64,000 bases of DNA from CAMPKL01 sp963817465 (GCA_963817465.1 CAWFOP010000018.1:186001-250000), one strand, 5' to 3'; positions 8,537 to 18,357 are shown, numbered from the stretch's first letter. Made by a program: numbers and translations. The notes: generated by a model from the letters alone, not told the origin.

Positions 8537-9358
8537 ATGCAGCTCAGTTGGAACGATCCGGAGATCCAAGACGCGATTCGGCGGGCGCTCGCCGAAGACG
8601 TCGGTCCCGGCGACGCCACCACCGAGGCTTGCGTGGCGCCTGACGAGCAGGCTTCCGGATACTTCCTCACGCGCGAGCCTCTGATGCTCGCCGGAGTCGC
8701 TCTACTGCGGCAGATCTATACCGAAGAGGCCGTCGACATCCTTTTTGAAGACGGCGCGCTGCTCGACGCCGAAATTATCTTCGCCCGGGTTCGCGGGACG
8801 GCTCGCCGACTGCTGACGCTCGAACGCACGGCGCTCAATTTCATTCAGCGCACCAGCGGCATCGCCACCCAATCGCGTCGGTTCGCGATGGCGGTAGCCG
8901 ACACGCGCTGCAAGGTGCTCGACACCCGCAAGACCACGCCGGGGCTGCGCCGGCTCGAAAAGCTGGCCGTCAAGGCGGGCGGCTGCGGCAACCACCGCGT
9001 CGGATTATTCGATGCAATTCTGATCAAGAACAATCACATCACGGCCGCGGGGGGCGTGGGTGAGGCGCTCGAGCGCTGCCGCGACAAGGGCCTGCCCGTC
9101 GAAATCGAGGTCCGTACCCTGGTTGAAATCGAGGAAGCTTTGGCCGCCGGGGCCGACCGCCTGTTGCTCGATAATTTCAGCCCGGAAGGCGCGAAACGGG
9201 CCGTCGAACAGGTCGCGGGACGCGCGACTACGGAGCTGTCAGGCAACATCACGCTCGACAACGTCCGCCGTTATGCGGAAGCCGGCGCCGATTACATTTC
9301 GTCCGGCGCCTTGACGCACTCAGTCCGTGCGGCGGACATCAGTTTTCGTTTGGATTAA
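8537..9358 (+). CDS. nadC: Nicotinate-nucleotide pyrophosphorylase (carboxylating), quinolinate phosphoribosyltransferase
   Basis: 273 residues starting at MQLSWNDPEIQ; the in-frame sequence further upstream carries no homology. The enzyme joins quinolinate to PRPP, releasing CO2 and PPi, to give nicotinate mononucleotide in de novo NAD synthesis. Recognisable blocks: EDVGPGDATTEA near the N-terminus, ERTALNFIQRTSGIAT, DTRKTTPGLRRLEKLAV, GGCGNHRVGLFDAILIKNNH, EVRTLVEIEEAL and SGALTHSVRAADIS at the end. All are standard for NadC. The 3' end overlaps by about 20 bases the end of the convergent minus-strand PilZ gene. nadA and nadB are not in the window. Confidence 0.96.
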   Translation: MQLSWNDPEIQDAIRRALAEDVGPGDATTEACVAPDEQASGYFLTREPLMLAGVALLRQIYTEEAVDILFEDGALLDAEIIFARVRGTARRLLTLERTALNFIQRTSGIATQSRRFAMAVADTRCKVLDTRKTTPGLRRLEKLAVKAGGCGNHRVGLFDAILIKNNHITAAGGVGEALERCRDKGLPVEIEVRTLVEIEEALAAGADRLLLDNFSPEGAKRAVEQVAGRATTELSGNITLDNVRRYAEAGADYISSGALTHSVRAADISFRLD

Positions 9359-10391
9359 CGCCGTTGCCGGTGAAGGCGACGCCCAAGCGAAACGCACTGT
9401 CGACGAACGAGCAGTGCACGACGCGTCCCCCGCGGGCCAGTTCGATCTCCGTTCCCCCCGCGGTCAACTTCCCGCGTACCTTGACCTCCGCCCCGACGGG
9501 CAGCGGCGAATGCAGCGTCACGCCCACGCCGCCGGAGCAGTAGTCTACGATTCCGGCCGCCAGCGCTCTGCCGGCATACTGCAGCTCGACCGCCGAGGAG
9601 GCGACGCTCACGTTTCGCGGGGCGACCCGGCGCTCACGTCCCTCGGGGGCGGGGGCGAAGTTCGCGGCGCCGCTCAACTCCTCGATCGCCGGATCGAACA
9701 GATTATCGGGCAGCGGCGCAACCGGCCCGCCGCCGTCTCCAGTGGGAAACGAAGACTCCGCATCGGACCGTGGAGCCTTATCGGTATCGGTCGAGGCCTT
9801 CACCGGCGGCGGTTCGCGCCTCGCGGGTCGCGGTCCGATCCGCTCGCAGCGCAGGAACTCCTCGCCCGTCGCCGGATCCTGCGCCAAAGTCACCTGCACG
9901 CACTCCAAGTCGACGCCGTATCCGCCTGAAAGCCAATTCGCCGTCGCCAGCAACGCGTCATCGAAGTTCTCGGCCAGCAACAGAACGCGCTGCTTGCGGT
10001 TCAAGTCCACGGATCTTTGACCGAGGAACGACCGCACTTCGCGCGCCTTTGACGCCCCCAATGACGCAAGCAAGCCGTCCGCGCCCAGCGCCGCCGTTTG
10101 GCTAGCGGCGGTCATCGCCCGTTCGATCGGGCGCGCCTCGTCAGCCGGTACGATCAGAACCACCACCACCGCGCCGCTTTCGTCCACCGCGAGCGCGTCT
10201 ACGTAGCAGCCTAGGCGACCGCCGATGTGTACTCCCGAACTCGCCAGAATGTACGACTCACCCAACTCGCCGAAGAACTCCGTAGGACTGTTGGCGATGA
10301 AGTCGCCCAACTCATAAAACTCTTCGAGCGACCGCGGACGCAGACCGGCGAAGGACTTCAAACGTTTGCCGACTCGTTCGACTCTCAGCAT
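9339..10391 (-). CDS. PilZ-domain protein with degenerate nuclease-like N-terminal domain
   Basis: 350 residues in three parts. Residues about 1-190 resemble the restriction-endonuclease-like fold seen in NucS/DUF91-type proteins (GCYVDALAVDESGAVVVVLIV, then ASQTAAL), but the catalytic ExK strand reads LIV, so nuclease activity is unlikely. Residues about 190-250 are a Pro/Asp/Ser-rich linker. Residues about 252-345 are a PilZ domain with ERRVAPR (c-di-GMP binding RxxxR type) and VDYCSGGVGV in the place of (D/N)xSxxG. The inference is a cytoplasmic c-di-GMP receptor tethered to a binding domain. It is the last gene of a five-gene operon, starting 4 bases after the upstream stop, and converges with nadC. 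Confidence 0.8.
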   Translation of the reverse strand: MLRVERVGKRLKSFAGLRPRSLEEFYELGDFIANSPTEFFGELGESYILASSGVHIGGRLGCYVDALAVDESGAVVVVLIVPADEARPIERAMTAASQTAALGADGLLASLGASKAREVRSFLGQRSVDLNRKQRVLLLAENFDDALLATANWLSGGYGVDLECVQVTLAQDPATGEEFLRCERIGPRPARREPPPVKASTDTDKAPRSDAESSFPTGDGGGPVAPLPDNLFDPAIEELSGAANFAPAPEGRERRVAPRNVSVASSAVELQYAGRALAAGIVDYCSGGVGVTLHSPLPVGAEVKVRGKLTAGGTEIELARGGRVVHCSFVDSAFRLGVAFTGNGVNPNEN

Positions 10392-10395
10392 CTCT

Positions 10396-11313
10396 TTATC
10401 CCCCCCGTCGGCTTGTCACGCTCGCCTCATCGCGCGCCGACGCCGAGCGATCGAACTGTCGCGCCAACCGCTCCATGCGCACTGCGTCGCTCATCGAGAA
10501 TCTCTGCGCGAGCATGACGCCGGCGAGACACAGGTCGGCCTTTTCCAATTCCATGCGCATGCGCTGCCCTTTCGCGCGCTCGCTGCGGCTGGGCTGCAGC
10601 ACTCCGATCAGCGCCTGGTCCGCATCACGCAACGGCAGCCAAGCGAACTCGGGCTGACTTGGGCTCGGAATCTCGATCACCACCTGGTCGAACATCGCGG
10701 CCAGCGAATCGACGACATGGCCGACGCCCGCGCCCCAAGCTTGGCGATCCGAGCGGCCAGGACGGCGTCCGGAAGACATGATCTTGATGTCAGGCCGATG
10801 CGTGTCTTGGATGAAGCGCTCGACTTGGTCGGTCGACACAGCCGCCTCGCCGAGACCGAAGCGCCGCAGATTGAAAATGCGCGACAACGTCGGGCGAGCG
10901 TAATTGGCTTCGACGATGACCGTCGCGCCGCCGCCGGCGTCGGCGATCCACTGCGCAACAGCGGCCGCGGTTTCCGCGGCGCTCGAGACGCCGGAAAGCG
11001 GACACAACGCGATCTTGCGACAGTCTCGCGTCGCCGCCGACCCCAATACCGTCGCCAACTGCTCCGCCCACGCACGTGAGGCTTGCTGAGGAATCGCATT
11101 GCCGCCGGCCGTATCCGTCGAGCCGGCGGCGAAAGGTTCCGCGATTTCCGCCGCCGTCCCAACCACGTGCTGCGCGCGGTTGATCTCGGCGCGGTCGAGC
11201 AAAGCGGGAATCGGGCGCGCCTCCGTTCTGTCGTCCGGTCGCCGGGCTTGTTGCCCGTCAAACAGCTCCCCGGCCAACTTGGCCTTTTGGAGCATCCTGT
11301 AGTGTCGGCTCAA
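10396..11313 (-). CDS. BY-kinase/CpsD-like protein lacking the Walker motifs
   Basis: 305 residues, start TTG overlapping the upstream stop (TTGA). The N-terminus SRHYRMLQKAKLAGELF resembles the tyrosine-kinase partner of chain-length proteins in XrtA-type polysaccharide loci. The C-terminal half aligns by eye with CpsD/CapB ATPases, but the nucleotide site is gone: the P-loop position reads CPLSGVSSAAET with no GK(T/S), the Walker A' (usually LLIDADLRRP) reads VIVEANYARP, and the Walker B strand reads VVIEIPSP in place of a D-containing DxPP. The C-terminus lacks a tyrosine cluster. It is most likely a structural or regulatory pseudokinase for polysaccharide export. Being in the same operon as a Wzz-like protein supports this. 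Confidence 0.72.
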   Translation of the reverse strand: MSRHYRMLQKAKLAGELFDGQQARRPDDRTEARPIPALLDRAEINRAQHVVGTAAEIAEPFAAGSTDTAGGNAIPQQASRAWAEQLATVLGSAATRDCRKIALCPLSGVSSAAETAAAVAQWIADAGGGATVIVEANYARPTLSRIFNLRRFGLGEAAVSTDQVERFIQDTHRPDIKIMSSGRRPGRSDRQAWGAGVGHVVDSLAAMFDQVVIEIPSPSQPEFAWLPLRDADQALIGVLQPSRSERAKGQRMRMELEKADLCLAGVMLAQRFSMSDAVRMERLARQFDRSASARDEASVTSRRGG

Positions 11314-12209
11314 AGCAGTTCTCCCCGCGCCTGTGCGGAGCCGGCCGCAACGGTGGAATCGATCGCCCTCCCGGTGTCCTTTGCGCCCGTCCCGTCGGAG
11401 CGCTCAGGCATGCCGGCGATGTCTCGCGCAGCCTCGTCGATGATCCGCTCGTCCACGCGCATCAAATCCTCTTCCCATGCGATCGCCAAGGCCTTGTGGC
11501 AGAGGCGATTGATCGAGCGCGGGATGCCGCCCGAATAATCCGCCACCAGCGACAGCGCACTCGCGTCGAACAAGGCGCGGTCGCCGCCTGCAATCCGCAG
11601 CCGGTGCGCCACGTATTCGGTGACGTCCGCCGCTCCGAGTTGCTCGACATGGGCGACGGTGTGGACGCGCTGCCGCAGGGCGTCGCGGCCCGGCGCCTGC
11701 AGCATTTCTTCGAACTCGCTCTGGCCCGCCAGAACGATATCGAGCAAATTGTGGTTGGTCGACCGCAAATTGCTCAGCAGGCGCACCTGTTCCAACGCCT
11801 CGGCCGACAGCGCCTGAGCTTCGTCGAACAGCAGCACCAAACGGTAGCCGCGCGACTTGAGCTCGGCGAGGCGCTGCTGCAGCCGGCTCATTTGCTCGAA
11901 TTCGCCGCCGCCCGAGTCCGCCAGCCCGACCTTCGAAACCACCTCGCTCATCAGGTCGCGGCGGTCGCGGTAGGGATGAGGAAAGAAGGCGGCCGCCGCA
12001 CGCCCGTCGAGGCGTGAAAACAAATAGCGCAGCAACGTCGTCTTGCCCATGCCCGACGCCGCCAGCAAGACGCTGACGCCGCCGCCTTCGACGATGCTCA
12101 GGTAGACCGCCGACAAGGCCTCTCGGTGGGCATTGCCGAAATAGAGGAACCGCGGGTCGGCGTCGACGCTGAACGGATTGGCGGACAGCCCGAAGTGTTC
12201 AAGAAACAT
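11310..12209 (-). CDS. ExeA/GspA-type AAA ATPase (XrtA-associated ATPase-like)
   Basis: About 299 residues. I prefer ATG 12209 (MFLEHFGLSANPFSVDADPRFLYFG) because this is the usual family N-terminus and an AGAGGTGG site precedes it; a GTG at 12221 is possible. Walker A is ASGMGKTTLL (about residue 52) and Walker B is LVLLFDEAQAL (about residue 126), followed by the sensor-1-like LDIVLAGQ. The C-terminal part has the winged-helix-like IPRSINRLCHKAL. The active site looks complete, unlike its operon partners. In polysaccharide loci such ATPases accompany the chain-length protein and tyrosine kinase. It overlaps the upstream stop by 11 bases and the downstream start by 4. Confidence 0.88.
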   Translation of the reverse strand: MFLEHFGLSANPFSVDADPRFLYFGNAHREALSAVYLSIVEGGGVSVLLAASGMGKTTLLRYLFSRLDGRAAAAFFPHPYRDRRDLMSEVVSKVGLADSGGGEFEQMSRLQQRLAELKSRGYRLVLLFDEAQALSAEALEQVRLLSNLRSTNHNLLDIVLAGQSEFEEMLQAPGRDALRQRVHTVAHVEQLGAADVTEYVAHRLRIAGGDRALFDASALSLVADYSGGIPRSINRLCHKALAIAWEEDLMRVDERIIDEAARDIAGMPERSDGTGAKDTGRAIDSTVAAGSAQARGELL

Positions 12210-13368
12210 TCGTGCGCCCACCTCTTTCCAGGACGACGACGGGAGCGCCGAACATCTCCGCTACTTCGTCGACGCTGCGGAAGCGCCTCTTTCCCCGCCC
12301 GAGGAAGCCGACCATTGCGAGCATCGCCGCGGCAAGGCCCGCCGCGGCCGCCGGCGCTTCCCAGCGCGGAGCGCCGCCGCCGGCCGTGACGGACGCCTGC
12401 GCCAAAACCGAGAGCCGCAATCCGTCGTCCGCACCGCCCGAACCCGGGGTCGCGCTGATTCCCAGAGCTCGCTGCGCCGTCTCGACCTTCGCCTTCAACT
12501 CGTCCCGCCTTTGCGCCATCCGATCGAGCGAATCCAGAAGCGCTCGCTGGCGCGACACTTCGCGCTCGAGGTCCCGAGCTTCGGCGCCGGGGCCTTTCGA
12601 CCGCCCTTCCAGCTCGGCGATGCGCGTCTTGGCCGCGGCGCGCTGGCTATCAAGCAGTTCCACGCTGTTGCGACTGCTGAACAAGTCATAGTCGCGCTTC
12701 GCACTCTCGAATTCTTGTTCGGCGCGGCGGTCCTCGAAGGCCGACCCGACCGACGCTCCGCGGCGCCGCGAAGCGACCAGCGCGGCGGCCAGGGCGTTCG
12801 CGCCTTCCGCGGCCCATTGCGCATCGCCGCTGCGGCAAATCACGTGCACTTCCGCTTTGCCCGCTTCGGCGACGACTTCCGCGCATCGCTTGAGCTCGTC
12901 ACTCAACCCCGCGGACGCGCCTTCGTTGGGCGACAGTCTCTGCGCGGCGCTCGACAAGAGAGCTCGGCTGCCGACCTCCTGCCTCAAGGCGGCCGCTTCC
13001 TCGGCCGACAGGGCCGTGCGCGCCTCCGCCGACCCAACTCGCCGCGCCGCCAGCAGCGTGTCCGCCGCGCGCTCGGCGTTCGGGCTCCGCAGACCTACGG
13101 CCACAACCGCCAGCGAAGCGGCGCAGAGCAACATGGCCGGCCAACGTAGCATCGCCGCCACGCTCCAAGCGCGCGCCTTGGCGGAGAGTCGAGCCCGAAA
13201 ATATTCGCGTTCGTCCGCCGTCGTCGCCCGGCGCAGCTTCCAGACCGGGGCAAACCAGCTTCCGTCGTTCGAGCTCGCCTTTTCATCCATTGGATTTGAA
13301 TTCTCGCCGCGCCGCTTCTCGCCAGCCCCGGCGCCTTTCAATTCTCCGCCTAATTGTAAGGGCTTCAC
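12199..13368 (-). CDS. Wzz/GumC-like polysaccharide chain-length protein
   Basis: Up to 389 residues. GTG 13368 overlaps the upstream stop (GTGA); ATG 13290 (MDEKASSNDG) is an alternative start. Two membrane segments bracket the protein, about residues 68-93 (WPAMLLCAASLAVVAVGL) and 335-358 (PAAAAGLAAAMLAMVGFLG). Between them is a periplasmic region dominated by long charged helices (AKRDYDLFSSRN..., LEREVSRQRALLDSLDR), the topology of polysaccharide co-polymerases. The cytoplasmic tail RFRSVDEVAEMFGAPVV matches the post-TM2 segment that normally contacts a BY-kinase. Sequence identity to named families looks low, so the assignment rests on topology, coiled coils and context. Confidence 0.75.
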   Translation of the reverse strand: MKPLQLGGELKGAGAGEKRRGENSNPMDEKASSNDGSWFAPVWKLRRATTADEREYFRARLSAKARAWSVAAMLRWPAMLLCAASLAVVAVGLRSPNAERAADTLLAARRVGSAEARTALSAEEAAALRQEVGSRALLSSAAQRLSPNEGASAGLSDELKRCAEVVAEAGKAEVHVICRSGDAQWAAEGANALAAALVASRRRGASVGSAFEDRRAEQEFESAKRDYDLFSSRNSVELLDSQRAAAKTRIAELEGRSKGPGAEARDLEREVSRQRALLDSLDRMAQRRDELKAKVETAQRALGISATPGSGGADDGLRLSVLAQASVTAGGGAPRWEAPAAAAGLAAAMLAMVGFLGRGKRRFRSVDEVAEMFGAPVVVLERGGRTNVS

Positions 13369-13904
13369 CCTAGCGGCTCCGTCCGCGCCAGCCGCCGCCG
13401 CGCCAAGGAAACGAGCCTTTCCACAACCAAGCCGGCGCGGGCGGTGGATGCGAAGTAGTCACAAACGCCGCGCTTGAAGGCCTCGGCGATTTCGCTTTGT
13501 GAGAGGCGACCGTTGATCAATATGATGCGCAGCGCGGGGTGGCGTTCGGTCAGCAACTGCACTAGCGCCAGTCCGCCGTTGACGTCGCCGCCGATGTCGA
13601 GCGCCAGCACGGACGCCGTCGACAACAGTGCGCTGGGCCACAACAAATCGAGGTCGCGGATCAGCGTGACCTGGCCGCAAGCGCGCAACACCGCAATGAA
13701 CTCGCAGTTCGCAGCCGCTGCGCCCGCGACGCAGATGTGGCCGCCAGGGCCTGGCGAGGTCGCTTCCCAGGGGTGATTCTCGCGATTCTGACGCTCGAGG
13801 GGCGGCGGCATACAGCTTCGTACCCGCCACAGAGCAGTTTCAGGACCACTCTTGCAGGTATCGCTTTTGGGTTCACAAGTAGCTGAATCGGCGGGATTTT
13901 TCAC
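13365..13904 (-). CDS. Degenerate response-regulator receiver protein
   Basis: Up to 179 residues from GTG 13904; ATG 13811 is a plausible alternative because the first 31 residues look unstructured. Residues about 57-170 have the alternating beta/alpha pattern of a CheY receiver: HICVAGAAAAN, SVLALDIGGDVNGGLALVQLL, IILINGRLS, VCDYFASTA. The phosphorylatable Asp position is kept (ALDIG), but the acidic pair after strand 1 (AGAA), the Thr/Ser after strand 4 (N) and the Lys after strand 5 (S) are missing, so normal phosphorylation is unlikely. No output domain follows. It is the first gene of the polysaccharide-type operon and may be a regulatory or scaffold subunit. Confidence 0.68.
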   Translation of the reverse strand: MKNPADSATCEPKSDTCKSGPETALWRVRSCMPPPLERQNRENHPWEATSPGPGGHICVAGAAAANCEFIAVLRACGQVTLIRDLDLLWPSALLSTASVLALDIGGDVNGGLALVQLLTERHPALRIILINGRLSQSEIAEAFKRGVCDYFASTARAGLVVERLVSLARRRLARTEPLG

Positions 13905-14252
13905 CGGAAAAACCGGTTTCGGGTCTTGCTGCGCCGGATGCGGACGACCGGGAATCCTGATGTTCCGGTCAACCTCCGAACCCGAGAATTATCTCAAATC
14001 CGCACGGCTGCAACATATTAGCGTAATAGACTAAGATTTTATGTTTGTCATCGACGAATGAGTTATGCTATAAGTATCTACAGGAGAAACGACCCTTGCT
14101 TAGCCCCGTTTCGTTTTCCAACGAACCAGCGGAGCCGATCCAGGGTTGGGGCTTCAACGCGATCGCCGGATCGCCGAGCCCGTCCGCCCATTTTCAACCG
14201 CTCGGCCCCTGTGATTTCGGCCGAGCATGATCCCCGGAGGTATCTAGCAACC
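13905..14252 (+). promoter_or_regulatory. groES leader region: promoter and two hairpins, no CIRCE
   Basis: This 348-base gap has a good promoter, TTGTCA (14045-14050), 18-base spacer, TATAAG (14069-14074), predicting a leader of about 170 bases. Two perfect inverted repeats lie in that leader: TTCGTT-TTCC-AACGAA (14110-14125) and CTCGGCC...GGCCGAG (14201-14225). The second ends 8 bases before the CCGGAGG ribosome site at 14234-14240. I see no TTAGCACTC/GAGTGCTAA pair, so HrcA control through CIRCE is not supported. The rest of the gap, 13905-14040, shows only an ACCGG-AAAAA-CCGGT dyad near 13903-13917. Confidence 0.55.
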
Positions 14253-14567
14253 ATGGCATTACGCCCACTGCACAACCGCATCGTCGTGGAACGGGTCGAG
14301 CAAAAGGAACAGAAGCAAGGCTCGATCATCGTTCCCGATTCAGCTAAGGAAAAGCCCCAAGAAGCCGCCGTCACCGCGGTCGGACCGGGCAAATTAGATA
14401 AAGACGGCAACCGCCAGCCGCTCGACGTGAAGGTCGGCGACACGGTGTTGATCGGAAAGTATTCCGGCACCGACATCAAGATCGACGGCAAGGAATACAC
14501 GATCCTCACCGAGGATGAAGTGCTTGCCGTGGTCGAGACGAGCGCCAGCAAGAAGAAGGCCGCCTAA
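14253..14567 (+). CDS. groES: Co-chaperonin GroES (Cpn10)
   Basis: 104 residues from ATG 14253, behind a clear GGAGG. It forms the heptameric lid of the GroEL folding chamber. Family blocks: LRPLHNRIVVERVEQKE at the start, the mobile loop region KQGSIIVPDSAKEKPQE, AVGPGKLDKDGN, and VGDTVLIGKYSGTDIKIDGKEYTIL near the end. Length is slightly above the usual 95-97 because of a short Ala/Ser/Lys tail (ETSASKKKAA). It precedes groEL by 33 bases in a standard groESL operon. Expression control seems to reside in the structured leader upstream. Confidence 0.97.
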   Translation: MALRPLHNRIVVERVEQKEQKQGSIIVPDSAKEKPQEAAVTAVGPGKLDKDGNRQPLDVKVGDTVLIGKYSGTDIKIDGKEYTILTEDEVLAVVETSASKKKAA

Positions 14568-14600
14568 CCGGCGCAACGTATCCCAGGAGGAATTTATTCA

Positions 14601-16226
<1,626 letters not shown>

Positions 16227-16252
16227 TCGCGGGTTGACTGTATAAACCGAAG

Positions 16253-16280
16253 AGGCCGGCTCGAATGCCGGCCTTTTTTT
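16253..16280 (+). terminator. Intrinsic terminator of groESL
   Basis: AGGCCGGC (16253-16260), loop TCGAAT, GCCGGCCT (16267-16274), then a T run to 16280. The perfect 8-bp stem and T tract make a textbook rho-independent terminator 27 bases after the groEL stop. It also separates groEL from the convergent FAH-family gene. Confidence 0.92.
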
Positions 16281-16330
16281 ATTGTGCGCACGCGCAGCGC
16301 AGCAGCCGCGCCCGCAACACGAGCCACGAT

Positions 16331-17185
16331 TTAAGGGACGTCCTTGCGCGTGACGGTCGCACCGACCCTGCCGACGCCTGTCACGTGCGCCTCCACCGTG
16401 TCGCCGGGTTGAATGCGCGCCCCCTTGGGGCAGCCCGTCGAGAGGATGTCGCCCGGCTCGAACGTCATCACCTCGGAGTGAAACGCCGCCAGCTTGAACG
16501 GCCCGTGCCGCATGTTGTGCACGTAATCGCGCGAGAACTGCTTGCCGTTGTGCATCGTGATGACCTCGACCGCCCCGACGTCAGGCACTTCGTCTTTGGT
16601 CACGATCACCGGGCCGAACGTGAAGAACGTGTCGAAGCTCTTCGAGCGCTGCAAGTAGCGCGTGTTGCGCGCCAGGATGTCGAGCGCCGTCATGTCGAGC
16701 GTGGTCGTGTAGCCGAACAACACGTCGGAGACATCTTCGATCGGCACATCCTTGCAGCGCTTGCCGAACACCAGCGCCAACTCGCCCTCGGCGTCAACGT
16801 CTTTGGTCAGCCGCTCGGGCGGCAGCACGATCTCGCCGCCCGGTTCGAAGAACGACGTCGACGGCTTCATGAAGCTGCCCGGCTCGTCGGGCTGTTTGGC
16901 GTTCAGGTCATCGGCATGCGTCTTGTAATTGAGCCCGATGCACCAAACCTTGCCCGGCCGCTCGTAGGGAATGCGCAGCCGCACCTCGCTGAGCGGCAAC
17001 GACGCGTCGAGACCCTTTGACAGCTCGGTGAGCGAATCGATCTCGCCCTGCTGAATGAGCGCAAACAGCTCCGTGGGGAACCGCGAGCCGCGCTTTACGT
17101 TGACCTGCGAAATCGGCAGCAGCTTATTGCCTTTGAGAATGGCGGCGAAGGTCTCGCCAGAATGATCGACGGTGCAAAGTTTCAT
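16331..17185 (-). CDS. Fumarylacetoacetate hydrolase family protein
   Basis: 284 residues, cytoplasmic. The family cleaves or decarboxylates beta-diketo acids in aromatic and sugar-acid catabolism using a divalent metal. Motifs: IGLNYKTHADD, EPGGEIVLPP, the metal-binding DAEGELALVFGK (acidic ligands E and E), then GYTTTLDMTALDI and the C-terminal PGDILSTGCPKGARIQPGDTVEAHV. The tail TGVGRVGATV is typical. It appears full-length. Substrate cannot be assigned. It lies 23 bases after anmK on the minus strand and probably is the last gene of mutS-anmK-FAH. Confidence 0.9.
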   Translation of the reverse strand: MKLCTVDHSGETFAAILKGNKLLPISQVNVKRGSRFPTELFALIQQGEIDSLTELSKGLDASLPLSEVRLRIPYERPGKVWCIGLNYKTHADDLNAKQPDEPGSFMKPSTSFFEPGGEIVLPPERLTKDVDAEGELALVFGKRCKDVPIEDVSDVLFGYTTTLDMTALDILARNTRYLQRSKSFDTFFTFGPVIVTKDEVPDVGAVEVITMHNGKQFSRDYVHNMRHGPFKLAAFHSEVMTFEPGDILSTGCPKGARIQPGDTVEAHVTGVGRVGATVTRKDVP

Positions 17186-17208
17186 GCTTGGCCCATTATC
17201 GCCGGGCT

Positions 17209-18357
17209 TCAGACCGGCGGGCGGCAGATCTTGCCCAGCACCGCCTGCCGGCGCGCGCCGGTGGCCGACGGCAGGTTCGACGGACGTCCGTACCAGGTCT
17301 CGTAAGCCATCACGGCGAAGGCGATCGCCTCTTTGGCGTCGCTGTCGACGCCGCGCTCGTCGGAAGCGACCACGGTCGCCTCGGGCAGTTGCTCGGCGAG
17401 CCGCCTCATGATCTCGGGGTTCTTGACGCCTCCGCCCGAGACGATCAGCTCATCGACGCGCATGTGCGGCGTGACGAAGCGCTCGAGCGCGTCGGCGATG
17501 GTCGCCGCGGTGAAAGCCGTCGCCGTCGCGACCAGGTCGTTGGGCTGGAGGCTTTCGCGCAGCAGGTCGACGATGAACTCCGGACCGTATTGCTCGCGGC
17601 CGCAGCTCTTCGGCGGAGAGAAGCGCAGGTAGGGATCCTTCATCAGCGCCGCCAACAGGTCGGCGTTGACTACGCCCGTTGCGGCCATCTTCCCGTCACG
17701 GTCGTAGCTCATCACGCCGCGCGAGAACTGCGAGACCAAGGCGTCGAGAATCATGTTGCCCGGCCCGGTGTCGAACGCCGTCACCTGCTCGGCCGACGCT
17801 GCCTTGGGGATCGCCGTAAGATTCGCGATACCGCCGATGTTGAGCGCGACGCGCCCCAGCTCGGCGTGCCGATAGAGCAGGTAGTCGACGTAAGGGACCA
17901 GCGGCGCGCCCTGGCCGCCCACCGCCATGTCCGCCGGCCGAAAGTCAGCAACCACCGGCGCCCCGACGCGCGCGGCGATCAGCGACGGCTCGCCGATCTG
18001 CAACGTGCTGGCGATGCGGCGGTCATAAAGCGCTGTCGGCTCAGCCTGGTGATAGATCGTCTGCCCGTGACAGCCAACCAGACCGACATCCTCCAACGCG
18101 ATCTCGGCGCCTTCGCAAACCTTCACCACCGCCTCGGCGAACAGCTCGCCGAGCAGAAAATTCATCTGGCTCAAGCGCGCCGTATGCGTCGCGGCGTTCG
18201 AGATGGCGAGCACGCCTTGGCGCACGCCCGCCGGATAGGGGACGGTTTCGAAAGCGAGCTGCCGGATGCGTTGATCGAAGCCTTCGCCGTCGATCTCGGC
18301 CAAGGCCACGTCAATTCCGTCCACCGACGTGCCGCTGATCACGCCCGCGACGATCAT
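17209..18357 (-). CDS. anmK: Anhydro-N-acetylmuramic acid kinase
   Basis: 382 residues. AnmK hydrolyses the 1,6-anhydro ring and phosphorylates anhMurNAc to MurNAc-6-phosphate in cell-wall recycling. Blocks: GVISGTSVDGIDVALAE at the N-terminus (phosphate loop), GCHGQTIYH, LQIGEPSLIAARVGAPVVADFR, ALNIGGIANLTAI, DTGPGNMILDALV and ELIVSGGGVKNPEIM. All key ASKHA-fold motifs are present and length is normal (about 370). Start ATG 18357 lies 4 bases after the mutS stop, so it is co-transcribed with mutS. No murQ is visible. Confidence 0.95.
   Translation of the reverse strand: MIVAGVISGTSVDGIDVALAEIDGEGFDQRIRQLAFETVPYPAGVRQGVLAISNAATHTARLSQMNFLLGELFAEAVVKVCEGAEIALEDVGLVGCHGQTIYHQAEPTALYDRRIASTLQIGEPSLIAARVGAPVVADFRPADMAVGGQGAPLVPYVDYLLYRHAELGRVALNIGGIANLTAIPKAASAEQVTAFDTGPGNMILDALVSQFSRGVMSYDRDGKMAATGVVNADLLAALMKDPYLRFSPPKSCGREQYGPEFIVDLLRESLQPNDLVATATAFTAATIADALERFVTPHMRVDELIVSGGGVKNPEIMRRLAEQLPEATVVASDERGVDSDAKEAIAFAVMAYETWYGRPSNLPSATGARRQAVLGKICRPPV

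Noticed and set aside
13905..14252. CIRCE/HrcA operator before groES
   Set aside because: No TTAGCACTC/GAGTGCTAA-like pair in the gap.
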